Below are positions 44,000 to 55,489 of a stretch of 64,000 nt of DNA, in pieces (position 1 is the first letter of the stretch; every line of letters starts with the position of its first letter). This DNA comes from Leifsonia sp. ALI-44-B (lineage in GTDB: Bacteria > Actinomycetota > Actinomycetes > Actinomycetales > Microbacteriaceae). The stretch spans positions 1,426,001-1,490,000 of the forward strand of contig NZ_MTQL01000007.1 in the NCBI RefSeq assembly GCF_001984125.1. Direction: 5' to 3'. The notes under the pieces were generated by a model. The model was not told the origin of the DNA. It did no database searches and saw only the letters and a list, made by a program, of their open reading frames with translations. Position numbers and translations under genes: made by a program.

Positions 44000-44725
44000 A
44001 TGTCTGACATCGATCGCGTCGAAGCTGCTCACGCCGCCGAACCGCCGCGCCCGCGCGCCCGGGAGCGCGCCCGCGAGCGCGTCCGCAGCGAAGCTCTCGA
44101 CATCGCCGCGCGCCAGCTCGCCGACGTCGGCGCCGCCGCCCTGTCCGTGCGCGCCGTGGCCCGCGAGCTCGGCATGGTCTCGTCGGCCATCTACCGCTAC
44201 TTCCCGAGCCGCGACGCCCTCCTCACGGCCCTCATCGTCGACGCCTACACCGAGCTCGGCGAGACCGCTACGCGCGCCGAAGCCGCCGCTCCGCGCGACG
44301 ACTACCGCGCACGGTTCGCCGCGCTCGCCCACGCGGTGCGCGGCTGGGCGCTCGAGAACCGCCACCGCTACGCGCTCATCTACGGCTCGCCCGTGCCGGG
44401 TTACGCGGCACCGCAAGACACGGTGGCTCCGGCATCCATGGTCTCGTTGCTCATCGCGAGCGTGTTTCAAGATGCGGTGGCCGCCGGGCATCGGCCGGTC
44501 GTAACCCCCGCCATGACCGCGTCGGCCGATCTGGTCGAACCCCTCAAGCGCTACTTCGAGATCGACGCCGCGGGCGAACTCGTCATGGTCGTCATCTTCG
44601 CGTTCACGAATCTCTTCGGCACGGTGTCGTTCGAGCTGTTCGGGCACCTCAATAACACGACGGGTGACGCCGACCGCTGGTTCGAGATCGTCATCGACGA
44701 GCTGGCCGGCCGCCTCGGGCTCTAG
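44000..44725 (+). CDS. TetR-family regulator with WHG-type ligand domain
   Basis: The 241-residue regulator starts at ATG 44000. A basic leader (RPRARERARERVR) precedes the TetR helix-turn-helix (ALDIAARQLADVGAAALSVRAVARELGMVSSAIYRYFPSRDALLTAL). The C-terminal half contains the WALENRHRYALIYGSPVPGYAAP block seen in the WHG/TetR_C_33 group. Two matching palindromes lie between this gene and the divergent reductase gene. The ligand is unknown. The upstream purine run (GGGGGG) is a weak ribosome site, and expression is probably low. Confidence 0.92.
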   Translation: MSDIDRVEAAHAAEPPRPRARERARERVRSEALDIAARQLADVGAAALSVRAVARELGMVSSAIYRYFPSRDALLTALIVDAYTELGETATRAEAAAPRDDYRARFAALAHAVRGWALENRHRYALIYGSPVPGYAAPQDTVAPASMVSLLIASVFQDAVAAGHRPVVTPAMTASADLVEPLKRYFEIDAAGELVMVVIFAFTNLFGTVSFELFGHLNNTTGDADRWFEIVIDELAGRLGL

Positions 44726-44727
44726 CC

Positions 44728-45609
44728 TCAGCTGCGCGCGACCGCCCGATACGTGCGCTGCAAGGCCGACGTCGACGCCTCATAGTTGGCCTGCGCCACC
44801 CCGGTGAACAGACAGTCCACCACGAGCAACTGCGCGATGCGGCTGCCGAGCGCCCCCGATCGCAGCGGGCTCTCGCGCGCGGCCGTGCGCAAAACGGTGT
44901 CGGCCAGCGTCGCGAGCGGCGAGTTCTCGTCGTTCGTGATGGCGATGGTCGCCGCGCCGGATTCCTTGGCGAGCCGCAAGAACTCGTAGGTGTCGGTCGT
45001 TGCCCCAGAATGCGAGATCGCCACGGCCACGGCATCGGCGTCGAGCACGGCAGCCGCCGTCCAGGCGGTGTGCGCCTCCGACCATTCAAGCGCCACGCGC
45101 CCGATGCGCGACAGCTTGCGCTGCAGGTCCATGGCCACGATCGCGCTGGCGCCCACGCCGTAGATATCCACGCGGCGCGCACCCGTGATCGCCGCGACGG
45201 CGCGCTCCAGGTTGTCGATGTCGAGAATCTCGGCCGTATCGGCGATCGAACGGGCCTCGGTGGCGGCGATCTTGGCCACCACGTCGGCGAGCGAATCGTC
45301 GGGCGAGATATCGGATGCCGGAACCGACGATTCGGAGGTCGCCATCCGTTCGCGCAGGTTCTGCTCGGTCAGGTCCTGCCGCAGGTCGCGGTATTTCTCA
45401 TAGCCCATGCGCCGCGTGAATCGCACGACCGTGGTCGTCGATGTCTCGGACTGTTCGGCGATCTCGCCGATCGAACGCCCGGCGAACGCCTCGGGGTCGG
45501 CCAGCAGAGCCTCGGCGATTCGGCGCTCGGCCGGCCGCAGCGTGGGCAGCAGCGCGCGGACCTCGATCAGCACCGTGCGCGATCCGGGCCGCCCCTTGCG
45601 TGGGTTCAT
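44728..45609 (-). CDS. RpiR/MurR-family regulator with SIS domain
   Basis: The 293-residue protein has an N-terminal RpiR-type HTH (LRPAERRIAEALLADPEAFAGRSIGEIAEQSETSTTTVVRFTRRMG) and a SIS sugar-phosphate domain (about 120-260: DIYGVGASAIVAMDLQRKLSRIG, AISHSGATTDTYEFLRLAKE). MurR and its relatives bind MurNAc-6-phosphate or similar ligands. I chose ATG 45609 because the upstream extension in frame lacks a domain. It is divergent from the cell-wall sugar operon, with a GTTAC/GTAAC element between them, so it should control that operon according to amino-sugar phosphate levels. Confidence 0.93.
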   Translation of the reverse strand: MNPRKGRPGSRTVLIEVRALLPTLRPAERRIAEALLADPEAFAGRSIGEIAEQSETSTTTVVRFTRRMGYEKYRDLRQDLTEQNLRERMATSESSVPASDISPDDSLADVVAKIAATEARSIADTAEILDIDNLERAVAAITGARRVDIYGVGASAIVAMDLQRKLSRIGRVALEWSEAHTAWTAAAVLDADAVAVAISHSGATTDTYEFLRLAKESGAATIAITNDENSPLATLADTVLRTAARESPLRSGALGSRIAQLLVVDCLFTGVAQANYEASTSALQRTYRAVARS

Positions 45610-45643
45610 GCTGTCATTGTCCCGTGTTCCGCCGTCGGGAACA

Positions 45644-45678
45644 AAAGTTACACGCCAGTAACAAACGGAGGTAACTTT
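45644..45678. promoter_or_regulatory. RpiR operator region with nested GTTAC/GTAAC repeats
   Basis: AAAGTTAC (45644-45651) and GTAACTTT (45671-45678) are perfect 8-bp inverted arms. An extra GTAAC at 45658-45662 forms a tighter palindrome, GTTAC-N6-GTAAC. The cluster lies between the regulator and the transporter gene in the only AT-rich patch of the gap. Confidence 0.6.
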
Positions 45679-45725
45679 ATGACCTAGGGTTGGTGACATC
45701 CCGCCGGAACCAAAGGAGGTACCCC

Positions 45726-47072
45726 GTGTCTATCGCCACCGCTCCCACCGTGAGCCCGAAAGCACGTCGCCGCGCCATCGTCGCCGGCAGTGTCGGAAAC
45801 TTCATCGAATGGTACGAATTCGGCATCTACGGATTCTTCGCCACCATCATCGCCAGCCAGTTCTTCAGCGGCGGCCAGCAATCGGGGGTCGAGGCCCTCA
45901 TCGCCACCTACGCCTCCTTCGCCATCAGCTTCTTCTTCCGCCCCGTCGGCGCCGCGCTCTTCGGGCGCATCGGCGACCGCATCGGCCGCAAACCCACGCT
46001 CATCATCGTGCTCATCATGATGTCGGTGGCCACGGCCCTCATCGGCGTGCTGCCCACCTACGCCTCGATCGGCATCGCCGCGCCCATCCTGCTGACGCTC
46101 GTGCGCATCCTGCAGGGCCTCTCGGCCGGTGGCGAATTCGGTGGCGCCGTGTCGGTCATGACCGAGTTCGCGCCCGCCGGCAAACGCGGCATCTATGGCG
46201 CCTGGCAGTCGTTCACGGTCGCCCTCGGCCTCCTCGCGGGTGCCGGAACGAGCGCCCTGCTCGCGACCCTACTGAGCGAAGCCGATCTCGCGGCCTGGGG
46301 ATGGCGCATCGCCTTCCTCGTGGCACTTCCCCTCGGTGCCGTGGCGCTGCTCTTGCGCCTGAACCTCGAGGAGACCCCCGCGTTCCAGAAGGTGGAGCAG
46401 GCGAAGGCAGCCGGTGCGCCCGCCGGGGCCGATGCGGCTGCGCTCGTCGACGCCCCCGTCATCCGCGCCGGCGCCGCCGAGACCGCCAAAGCCATCTTCG
46501 TGGGCATCGCGCGCCTCATGGGCTGGTCGGCCGCGGGTTACACGTTCCTTGTCGTCATCCCCTCCTACCTGCAGAGCACGCTCAACGCCTCGTTCCAGCA
46601 GGCGCTGCTCGCGACGGTGTTCGCCAACCTCGGTTTCGCCGCCGCGATCCTTCCGGCCGGATGGCTGTCCGACCGCATCGGGCGCCGCTGGGTCATGCTC
46701 ACGGGCTCTCTCGCCATCCTGGTGCTGGCCCTGCCCCTGCTCAACCTGCTGCAGGACCCGAACTCCACTGTCGAGGTTCGCTCGTTCGCCGTCATCGTCG
46801 CGGGCTTCGCCGTCGGCCTCATCGCGGGCCCTGGGCCGGCCATGCTCGCCGAGATGTTCCCCACCACGGTGCGTTACACGGGTCTCGGCCTCGCCTACTC
46901 CATTTCGAACGCCGTCTTCTCGGGCAGCGCGGGCCTCATCATCACATCGCTCATCGCGGCCACGGGCAACATCGACGTGCCGGCCTACTACGTCATGGCC
47001 ACGTGCTTCGTGAGCGCCATCGCGATCGCCACGCTGAAGGGCGACGCCCACCGCAAGGAGCTGCGCAAATGA
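45726..47072 (+). CDS. MFS transporter, metabolite:proton symporter (MHS) type
   Basis: The 448-residue carrier has 12 predicted helices and the MHS-family signature: GSVGNFIEWYEFGIYGF in helix 1, GRIGDRIGRK in loop 2-3, RILQGLSAGGEFGGA, and LSDRIGRR in loop 8-9. The start GTG 45726 has a near-perfect AAAGGAGGT site. MHS members usually carry organic acids, osmolytes or shikimate-like compounds. As first gene of an anmK-murQ-nagB operon, this one may import or export a cell-wall amino sugar, which would be an unusual substrate. Its stop overlaps the anmK start. Confidence 0.9.
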   Translation: MSIATAPTVSPKARRRAIVAGSVGNFIEWYEFGIYGFFATIIASQFFSGGQQSGVEALIATYASFAISFFFRPVGAALFGRIGDRIGRKPTLIIVLIMMSVATALIGVLPTYASIGIAAPILLTLVRILQGLSAGGEFGGAVSVMTEFAPAGKRGIYGAWQSFTVALGLLAGAGTSALLATLLSEADLAAWGWRIAFLVALPLGAVALLLRLNLEETPAFQKVEQAKAAGAPAGADAAALVDAPVIRAGAAETAKAIFVGIARLMGWSAAGYTFLVVIPSYLQSTLNASFQQALLATVFANLGFAAAILPAGWLSDRIGRRWVMLTGSLAILVLALPLLNLLQDPNSTVEVRSFAVIVAGFAVGLIAGPGPAMLAEMFPTTVRYTGLGLAYSISNAVFSGSAGLIITSLIAATGNIDVPAYYVMATCFVSAIAIATLKGDAHRKELRK

Positions 47073-48235
47073 CTTCTGCATCCACGCGTGTGATCGGGCT
47101 CATGTCGGGCACGTCGCACGACGCCATCGATGCCGCGGCAGCCGACATCCGCGTCGAGGGGGACACGCTCGTGGTCACGCCGCTCGGGCTGATCAGCGTG
47201 CCCTACGCCCCCGAGCTGCGGTCGGCCATCTCGGCCGCGCTGCCGCCCGCGCGCACGTCGGTCGACGAGGTCTGCCGGCTCGACACGCGCATCGGCCAGG
47301 CCTTCGCGGATGTCGCCGCCCGGGCCCTCGAGGAACTCTGCGACGGCCGCGCCGACCTCATCGTCTCGCACGGCCAGACGCTCTACCACTGGGTCGAGGA
47401 CGGCCGCGTCGAGGGCACGCTGCAGCTCGGCCAACCCGCCTGGATCGCCGAGAAGACGGGCCTCACCGTGGTCGCCGACCTGCGTTCGCGCGATGTCGCG
47501 GCCGGCGGGCAGGGTGCGCCGCTCGTGAGCATCATCGACGCGCTGTGGCTGGCCGGCGGTTCGGCCGCCGCCGTCAACTTGGGCGGCATCGCCAACGCGA
47601 CGCTCGTGTCGCCGACGGCCGACCCCATCGCCTTCGACACGGGCCCCGCCAACGCCCTCATCGACGCCGTGGTCACGGAACATACCCTGGGCGCCGAGCG
47701 TTTCGACGCCGACGGGGCGCTCGCCGCCGCCGGCACGGTCGACGAGGCGTTGCTCGAACGCCTGCTCGACGAGGACTACTACGCGCTTCCGGCCCCCAAG
47801 TCCACGGGGAAAGAGCTTTTTCACCTGGGCTATCTCGGGCCTTTCCTTGCCGGCTACGAGACTCCCGGCATCCAGGATCTGGTCGCCACGCTGACCGCTT
47901 TGACGGCTCGCACCGTGGCCGATGCGGTGCGCGGTGCCGATCGCGTGATCGTGGCGGGTGGCGGAACCCTCAACCCCGTGCTGATGGGGATGCTGCGCGC
48001 CGAGTTGCCGCACGCCGACGTGGTCACGAGCGACACGCTGGGCCTGCCGTCGGCCGCCAAGGAGGCGCTCGCGTTCGCCGTGCTCGGCTTCCTGACCGTC
48101 AACGGACAAGCCGGAACGCTGCCGTCGTGCACGGGGGCGCGCCACGCGAGCGTGCTGGGCGCCATCGTGCCGGGGGAGTCGCTGCCCGAGCGCGTGCTCA
48201 CCGGGCCGCCCCGCGCCCTGCGCTTCGAGCGCTGA
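47069..48235 (+). CDS. anmK: Anhydro-N-acetylmuramic acid kinase
   Basis: AnmK opens and phosphorylates 1,6-anhydroMurNAc to MurNAc-6-phosphate during cell-wall recycling. Family blocks are present: VIGLMSGTSHDAIDAA near the N-terminus, VSHGQTLYHW, LRSRDVAAGGQGAPLV, VNLGGIANAT, FDTGPANALIDAV and GGGTLNPVLM. The length of 388 residues is normal. ATG 47069 overlaps the MFS gene stop by 4 nt. Its product is the substrate of MurQ, encoded next. Confidence 0.95.
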   Translation: MTSASTRVIGLMSGTSHDAIDAAAADIRVEGDTLVVTPLGLISVPYAPELRSAISAALPPARTSVDEVCRLDTRIGQAFADVAARALEELCDGRADLIVSHGQTLYHWVEDGRVEGTLQLGQPAWIAEKTGLTVVADLRSRDVAAGGQGAPLVSIIDALWLAGGSAAAVNLGGIANATLVSPTADPIAFDTGPANALIDAVVTEHTLGAERFDADGALAAAGTVDEALLERLLDEDYYALPAPKSTGKELFHLGYLGPFLAGYETPGIQDLVATLTALTARTVADAVRGADRVIVAGGGTLNPVLMGMLRAELPHADVVTSDTLGLPSAAKEALAFAVLGFLTVNGQAGTLPSCTGARHASVLGAIVPGESLPERVLTGPPRALRFER

Positions 48236-48273
48236 ACGCACTTACATCGCCGAACGTGAACCAAGGAACACAG

Positions 48274-49212
48274 ATGTCCTCAGAAGAACTCGACTCCCTC
48301 GCCTCGCTCTACACCGAGGGTCCGAACCCCAAGACCACCGACCTCGACACCTTCGACACCCTGCGCGTGCTCGAGGTCATGAACGACGAAGACCAGCTCG
48401 TCGCGCCCGCCGTGCGCCGCGTGCTGCCGCAGATCGCGCAGGCCGTCGAGCTCATCGCCGAGGCGCGCCGTGCAGGCGGCCGGCTCATCTACATCGGCGC
48501 CGGCACGAGCGGCCGCCTCGGCCTGCTCGACGCCGTCGAATGTCCGCCCACGTTCGGCACCGACCCGTCCGAGGTGCTCGGGCTCATCGCGGGCGGCGAG
48601 AACGCCTTCGTGCGCGCCGTCGAGGGGGCCGAAGACGATCCGGCGCTCGCCGTCACCGAGCTCGAGGCGGCGCACGTCGGACCATCCGATGTCGTCGTCG
48701 GCCTGGCCGCGAGCGGTCGCACGCCCTATGTGATCGGCGGCCTGCGCTATGCGCGCGAACAGGGGGCCGCGACGGTCGCCATCTCGTGCAACCCCGGCGC
48801 GCGCATCAGCGCCGAAGCGGATGTCGCGATCGAGGTGCTCACGGGCCCCGAAGTGCTCACGGGCTCCACGCGCCTGAAGGCCGGCACGGCGCAGAAACTC
48901 GTGTGCAACATGCTCACGACCGCCAGCATGGTGCGCACGGGCAAGGCCTACGGCAACCTCATGGTCGACCTGCTGCCCACCAACGCCAAACTCGTCGACC
49001 GGGCGCAGCGCATCGTGGCCGAGGCTGCGCACGTCGACCGCGACCGCGCCGATGCGGCGCTCGACGCCGCGGGCGACCACGCAAAGACGGCCGTCGTCAT
49101 GCTGCTGGCCGACCGCGACGCCGAGCAGGCCGCGGCGCTCCTCGCGCTCGCCGACGGCAATGTGCGGCGGGCCGTGGCTCTCGCGACCTCGCCCTCCGAG
49201 CGCACGATCTAG
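48274..49212 (+). CDS. murQ: N-acetylmuramic acid 6-phosphate etherase
   Basis: MurQ removes the lactyl ether from MurNAc-6-phosphate to give GlcNAc-6-phosphate and D-lactate. The SIS-fold motifs RLIYIGAGTSGRLGLLDAVECPPTFG, LAASGRTPYVIGGL and AISCNPGA are complete, and the catalytic Glu region AGGENAF is present. There are 312 residues, the family length. CCAAGGAACA precedes ATG 48274. It follows anmK by 38 bp and precedes nagB by 75 bp, so the operon order follows the order of reactions. No NagA deacetylase gene is in the window, and one is needed between MurQ and NagB. Confidence 0.96.
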   Translation: MSSEELDSLASLYTEGPNPKTTDLDTFDTLRVLEVMNDEDQLVAPAVRRVLPQIAQAVELIAEARRAGGRLIYIGAGTSGRLGLLDAVECPPTFGTDPSEVLGLIAGGENAFVRAVEGAEDDPALAVTELEAAHVGPSDVVVGLAASGRTPYVIGGLRYAREQGAATVAISCNPGARISAEADVAIEVLTGPEVLTGSTRLKAGTAQKLVCNMLTTASMVRTGKAYGNLMVDLLPTNAKLVDRAQRIVAEAAHVDRDRADAALDAAGDHAKTAVVMLLADRDAEQAAALLALADGNVRRAVALATSPSERTI

Positions 49213-49287
49213 CCCGGCGCCCGTCGCCAGAAACGCCTGGCCGAACCACATTCATGCGCCCGCACCGGGCCAGTTCAGGAGAATCCC

Positions 49288-50054
49288 GTGGAAGTCATCA
49301 TCGTTCCGACCGCCCAGGATGTCGGCGAGCTCGCAGCCGCCCGCATCGCCGACCTCGTCGCGCGCACATCCGACGCCGTCCTCGGCCTCGCCACCGGGTC
49401 CAGCCCGCAGGGTGTCTACGCCGAGCTGCGACGCCGTGTGCAGGCGGGCAGCCTCTCGTTCGCCGGCGTGCGCGGTTTCGCGCTCGACGAATACGTGGGC
49501 CTGCCGCTCGAACATCCCGAGTCCTATGCGAGCGTCATCGCGCGGGATGTCGTCGAGCCGCTCGGTTTCGACCCGTCGAACGTTCGCGTGCCCGACGGCC
49601 GCGCCGACGACCTCGACCGCGCCGCCCGGGACTACGACGAGGCCATCGCGGCGGCCGGCGGCATCGACCTGCAGATCCTCGGCATCGGCGCCAACGGCCA
49701 CATCGGCTTCAACGAGCCCACCTCATCGTTCGCGTCCCGCACGCGCATCAAGACCCTCGCGCCACAAACGCGCCTCGACAACGCGCGCTTCTTCGACAGC
49801 CCCGACCAGGTGCCCACGCACTGCCTGACGCAGGGGCTCGGAACCATCCTCGAAGCGCGCGAGGTCGTGCTTGTGGCGCAGGGCGCGGGCAAGGCGGCGG
49901 CCATCGCGGCGGCGGTCGAGGGTCCGCTGACCGCACTCGTGCCGGGTTCGGCGCTGCAGCTGCACAGGCGTGCCACGGTCATCGTCGACGAGGATGCGGC
50001 ATCCAACCTCACGCTCGCCGACTACTACCGCTACACCTACGCGCGCAAACCCGC

Positions 50055-50058
<4 letters not shown>
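49288..50058 (+). CDS. nagB: Glucosamine-6-phosphate deaminase
   Basis: NagB converts glucosamine-6-phosphate to fructose-6-phosphate and ammonia and so feeds recycled amino sugar into glycolysis. The blocks LGLATGSSPQGVYAELRR, FALDEYVGLP (with the catalytic Asp) and LQILGIGANGHIGFNEP (with the catalytic His and Glu region) are intact, and TRIKTLAPQTRLDNARFF is typical. There are 256 residues. The start is GTG 49288 after CAGGAGAA. Its end overlaps the convergent ABC gene by 4 nt, so no separate terminator space exists. Confidence 0.96.
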
Positions 50059-51706
<1,648 letters not shown>

Positions 51707-51710
<4 letters not shown>

Positions 51711-52618
51711 GCGCCTCTCCCTTCGCTGCGCTGCTGCAGATACCGACCGATCAGGGTCGTGCTGATCACGAGGCCCGTGATGGCCAGCCCGGGAAAGGCG
51801 CCGTACCACCAGGCCAGGTCGAGAAAGTTGCGCGCCGACGACAACATCGAGCCCCACTCGGGTTCGGGCGGCGCCGTTCCGAGCCCTAAGAAGCTGAGCG
51901 CGCTTCCCGCGACGGTGGCCGTGCCGATGCCGATGGTCGCCAGAATGACGACGGGTTTCACGGCATTCGGCAGCACATGCCGCCACACCACCTGGCTCTC
52001 GCGCACCCCCAGGGCTCGCGCCGCCTCGATATAGGGCGCCTGCCGAATGGCAAAGGTCTGCGCCCGCACCAATCGCGCATAACTCGGGATGGACGCGAGC
52101 CCGATCGCGAGCAGCGCATTCGTCGTGCCGCCGCCCACGATCGAGATGACGACCAGGGCGAGCAGTAGTTCGGGGAACGCGAGCCCGACATCCATGGTGC
52201 GCATGATCAGGCCATCGAGGAAGCGGTTGCCGAGCCCCGCGGCCAGCCCGAACACCAGGCCACCCGCCACCGCGATGGCGATGGCCCCGAAGCCCAGCAG
52301 CAGTGAGGCCCGCGCCCCGTAGATCAGCCGGCTCAGGATGTCGCGGCCGTTCTCGTCGGTGCCGAGCGGGTGTGCCCCACCGGGCGCCGCGAGCGCGTTG
52401 GCCGTGTCGACCGCATACGGGTCGAACGGCGCCAACAGCGAGGGCCACGCGGCGGCCACGGCGAGGGCCGCGAGGAACAGGGCCGCCGCGACGAGCGGAA
52501 CCCGCCCCCACCATCCGGCCGCCCGCGTGGGAGCTGCCGAGGTGAAGGCGACGAGCCCGCGATCCGAGGGCGTCTCGGAGGCGCCGGCGAGCCGATCACC
52601 GGGTGCACGCAAACTCAT
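51707..52618 (-). CDS. ABC transporter permease (DppC type)
   Basis: The 303-residue permease has the DppC hallmarks: a cytoplasmic N-terminal tail, a first helix (VPLVAAALFLAALAVAAAW), the block HPLGTDENGRDILSRLIYGARASL, and the ATPase-contact loop YIEAARALGVRESQVVWRHVLPNAVKP. It starts at ATG 52618, overlapping the DppB stop, and its own stop overlaps the double-ATPase start, so all three are translationally chained. Confidence 0.93.
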
Positions 52619-53583
52619 GCGGCCACCTCCTTGGTCTCCGTGGTCGACGCCGTTCGAGCGGTCTTCAAACGCGGATCCAGCACGGGATACAGCAGATCGA
52701 CCACGAGGTTCACCACCACATAAACGACGGCCGACAGCAGCACCACGCCGAGCACCACGGGCATGTCCTTGGCGTTCACAGCCGCGAGCAGCGTGCGCCC
52801 GAGCCCCTGCCGCGTGAAGAGCGATTCGACGATGACGGTTCCGCCGAGCAAACCGCCCACCACGAAACCGGTCATGGTGGCCAGCGGGATGAGCGAATGC
52901 CGCAACCCGTGTCGCACGCGCACGGCCGCGTCGCTCAGTCCGCGCGCCCGGGCCGTCGTGATGAACGGCTGCTCGAGCACCTCCTCGAGCGACGACCGCA
53001 GCACCTGCGACAGCACGGCCGCGATCGGCAGGGCCAGCGTCAGGGCGGGCAACACGAGCGCCCGGCCATCCGCGTTGCCCACCGACGGCAGCCAGTGCAG
53101 CGAATACGAGAACACCGACAGCAGCAGGATGCCGAGCCAGAACGACGGCGACGACGCGAGGAACAATTCGATGGATGTCGCGCCACCCCGCACGACGGCC
53201 CCGCGTTTGGCCGTGAACACCGCCACGACCACGGCGAGCACGACGGCCACGAGGGCTGCGACACCGGCCAGCTGCACGGTGCCGCCGATCTGCTCGCCGA
53301 GCACCTGGGTCACGGGCGTCTGCAGCCGGTACGACGTGCCGAGATCACCCACCGCGAGCCGCCCGAGGTAGCGCACGTATTGCACGAGCAACGGCTGGTC
53401 GAAGCCATACTCGGCCCGCACTTGCGCGATGACCTCGGGCGACGGGTTGGCCTCCGGCCCGCCCACGATCGCATAGGCGGGGTCGCCCGGCGTGATCTGC
53501 ACCGCCAAGAACGTGAGGGTCGCGGCACCCCAGGCCACGCCAACGCCCGCGGCGAGTCGCGCGCCGATCTTCGCGAGTGCCAT
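52615..53583 (-). CDS. ABC transporter permease (DppB type)
   Basis: The 322-residue permease has the DppB opening (TLTFLAVQITPGDPAYAIVGG), six helices and the ATPase-contact segment FITTARARGLSDAAVRVRHGLRHSLIPL. I chose ATG 53583, which overlaps the stop of the binding-protein gene by one base (TAATG), over an upstream ATG lying inside that gene. This keeps the chain of overlaps that runs through the whole operon. Confidence 0.92.
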   Translation of the reverse strand: MALAKIGARLAAGVGVAWGAATLTFLAVQITPGDPAYAIVGGPEANPSPEVIAQVRAEYGFDQPLLVQYVRYLGRLAVGDLGTSYRLQTPVTQVLGEQIGGTVQLAGVAALVAVVLAVVVAVFTAKRGAVVRGGATSIELFLASSPSFWLGILLLSVFSYSLHWLPSVGNADGRALVLPALTLALPIAAVLSQVLRSSLEEVLEQPFITTARARGLSDAAVRVRHGLRHSLIPLATMTGFVVGGLLGGTVIVESLFTRQGLGRTLLAAVNAKDMPVVLGVVLLSAVVYVVVNLVVDLLYPVLDPRLKTARTASTTETKEVAA

Positions 53584-55223
53584 TACTCGGCGGCCAACCA
53601 GGTGTCCTGGAACCACAGGGCGCCATACGCGCTCTCGAAGGTCACGCCGCCCACGCGGTCGTTGTGGCTCACGAGGTCGGGCCGCACATAGAGCGGCACG
53701 GCCGGCGCCAGCTCGACGAGTCGCTCCTGCGCCTGCTCATACAGCGAGGCTCGTTCGGCATCGTCGGTCGTCTGGCGGGCGCTGTCGAGCAGCCCGTCGA
53801 GCTCGTCGTCGCGCGTGTAGGACCCGTTCTGCCCGCGGCGCTCGGGCGTCGTGATGTTGTCCGACGAATACCGGATCCACAGCACATCGGCCGTGTTCGT
53901 CGTCCAGATACCCGAGGTCAGGTCGTAGTCGCCCACGGCCGAGCGGTCGGTCGCCTCCTGCGTCGACACCAGCTGGATCTGCACGTCGAAGCCCACCTTC
54001 TTGGCGGCCGCCTGCGCGAGTTCGATGATCTGCGTCGTCTGCGCCACCGTGCCCGTGTGCGGCAGGAACGCGGTCAGGCGCTCGCCGTCCTTGGTGCGGT
54101 ATCCGTCGGCGTCGCGGCCCGTCCAGCCGGCCTCGTCGAGCAGCTCGTTGGCGCGGTCGGGGTCGAAGTCGATGGCCGAGGCGTTCTCGGCATAGTCGGG
54201 CGTCACGGGTGTGATGTAGCCGTTCGACACCTCCCATTGCCCGAACGAGACGGTGTCGACGATGTCCTTGCGGTCGATCGAGGCCACGAACGCCTGCCGC
54301 ACGGCCACGTCGTCGAAGGGTGCGCGTTCGCTGTTCAGCCACAGCGAGAACGGATGCCCGGGGCGGTCCGTCGACGTGAACGTGAAGCCCTCCTTCTTCT
54401 CGATCTGGGCTACGTTCTGCGGCGGCGTCCACTCGATGATGTCGAAGTCGTCGGCGAGCAGGCCGTTGTAGCGCACGGCATCCTCGGGCACGAACGTGAA
54501 CGTGATGCCGTCGAGGTAGGGCGCGCCCTGGTTCTTGGCTTCCTCGGGTGCCCAGGCGTAGTCGTCGTTGCGCACGAGCGAGATGCTCTCGCCCTTGACC
54601 CACTTGTCGAACTTGTATGGCCCGCTGCCGATGGGATGCTCGGCGATCGTCCCCGGCGCCTCCGCGATCTGCTTGGGCGACACGATCGACAGGTAGGTCT
54701 GCGCGAGCACGTTGATGAACGACGAGTACGGCGTCGCGAGCGTCACCTTCAGCGTGTACTCGTCCACGACCTCGCTCGAGCGGTAGGGCGCGATGTAGGA
54801 GGCGGCGAGTGGCGACTTCGTGGCGGGGTCGATGATGTGCTCGAAGTTGGCCTTCAGGCCCTCGGCGTTCCAGGGCGAGCCGTCGTGGAAGGTGACGCCC
54901 TCTCGCAGGTGGAAGGTGTATTCGAGGCCGTCGGGCGAGACATCCCAGCTGTCGGCGAGGCCGCCCGCGAACGAGCCGTCCTTGTTCTGCCACACGAGCG
55001 TGTCGAAGATGGGTCGCAGCAGCGTGGTCGTGTTGGTGGTCGAGAGCTGGTGCGGGTCGAGCAGCGTGGGCTCGTCGGCGTTCTCGCCCACCCGGAGCGT
55101 GCCGCCCGCGACGGGTGTGGCGTCGTCGGCGGGGGAGCCACCGGGTTCGGCGGCGCAGGCCCCGAGCCCCGCGAGCAGGGCGGTGGCCAGGGTCAGTGCG
55201 GCGATGCGCCGTCGTGCAGTCAT
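53583..55223 (-). CDS. Substrate-binding lipoprotein of ABC transporter (family 5)
   Basis: This 546-residue lipoprotein (signal ATALLAGLGAC, mature start CAAEPGG) is the first gene of the minus-strand operon. The family-5 blocks are GGTLRVGENADEPTLLDPHQLSTTN, LREGVTFHDGSPWNAEGLKANFEHI, VRQAFVASIDRKDIVD and FLPHTGTVAQTTQIIELAQ. The substrate could be a peptide, a metal complex or, given the recycling operon next door, a muropeptide; the sequence does not decide. The divergent AraC-type gene across a 266-bp gap is a possible regulator. Confidence 0.93.
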   Translation of the reverse strand: MTARRRIAALTLATALLAGLGACAAEPGGSPADDATPVAGGTLRVGENADEPTLLDPHQLSTTNTTTLLRPIFDTLVWQNKDGSFAGGLADSWDVSPDGLEYTFHLREGVTFHDGSPWNAEGLKANFEHIIDPATKSPLAASYIAPYRSSEVVDEYTLKVTLATPYSSFINVLAQTYLSIVSPKQIAEAPGTIAEHPIGSGPYKFDKWVKGESISLVRNDDYAWAPEEAKNQGAPYLDGITFTFVPEDAVRYNGLLADDFDIIEWTPPQNVAQIEKKEGFTFTSTDRPGHPFSLWLNSERAPFDDVAVRQAFVASIDRKDIVDTVSFGQWEVSNGYITPVTPDYAENASAIDFDPDRANELLDEAGWTGRDADGYRTKDGERLTAFLPHTGTVAQTTQIIELAQAAAKKVGFDVQIQLVSTQEATDRSAVGDYDLTSGIWTTNTADVLWIRYSSDNITTPERRGQNGSYTRDDELDGLLDSARQTTDDAERASLYEQAQERLVELAPAVPLYVRPDLVSHNDRVGGVTFESAYGALWFQDTWLAAE

Positions 55224-55489
55224 GGTTCCTCATTCACAGGTCGTCGGATGTGTGAGCCCCGAGGTGCGGGGTGGCCTCATGTAACCGGGCGTGGCGCCCC
55301 GCCGACAACTGTGCGCTGTCACACAGCCGCGAATGTGTCGCGGCGTTTCCCCCCATGACGGGGGCCGTTGACGCACCGATCGTTTGTCGCCAGGCTCGCG
55401 GGGACTCTGTCTGCGCCGAGGCGGATGCCCTGTGCGCTTTTTGGATACTTGCCACCGGGGGGTATTGCGCGAGAAAATACTTATGAGAT
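55224..55489. other. Divergent promoter region, no gene
   Basis: These 266 bp separate the binding-protein gene and the AraC regulator. The last 50 bp are AT-rich, with TTGGATA followed by GGTATT and ATACTTATG elements that may include the AraC promoter. No convincing terminator or RNA gene was seen. Confidence 0.4.

Noticed and set aside
51711-52514. N-terminal extension of the fused ATPase
   Set aside because: The extension lies inside the DppC gene; the ATPase motif start MSLVSVENL at 51710 overlaps the DppC stop as expected.
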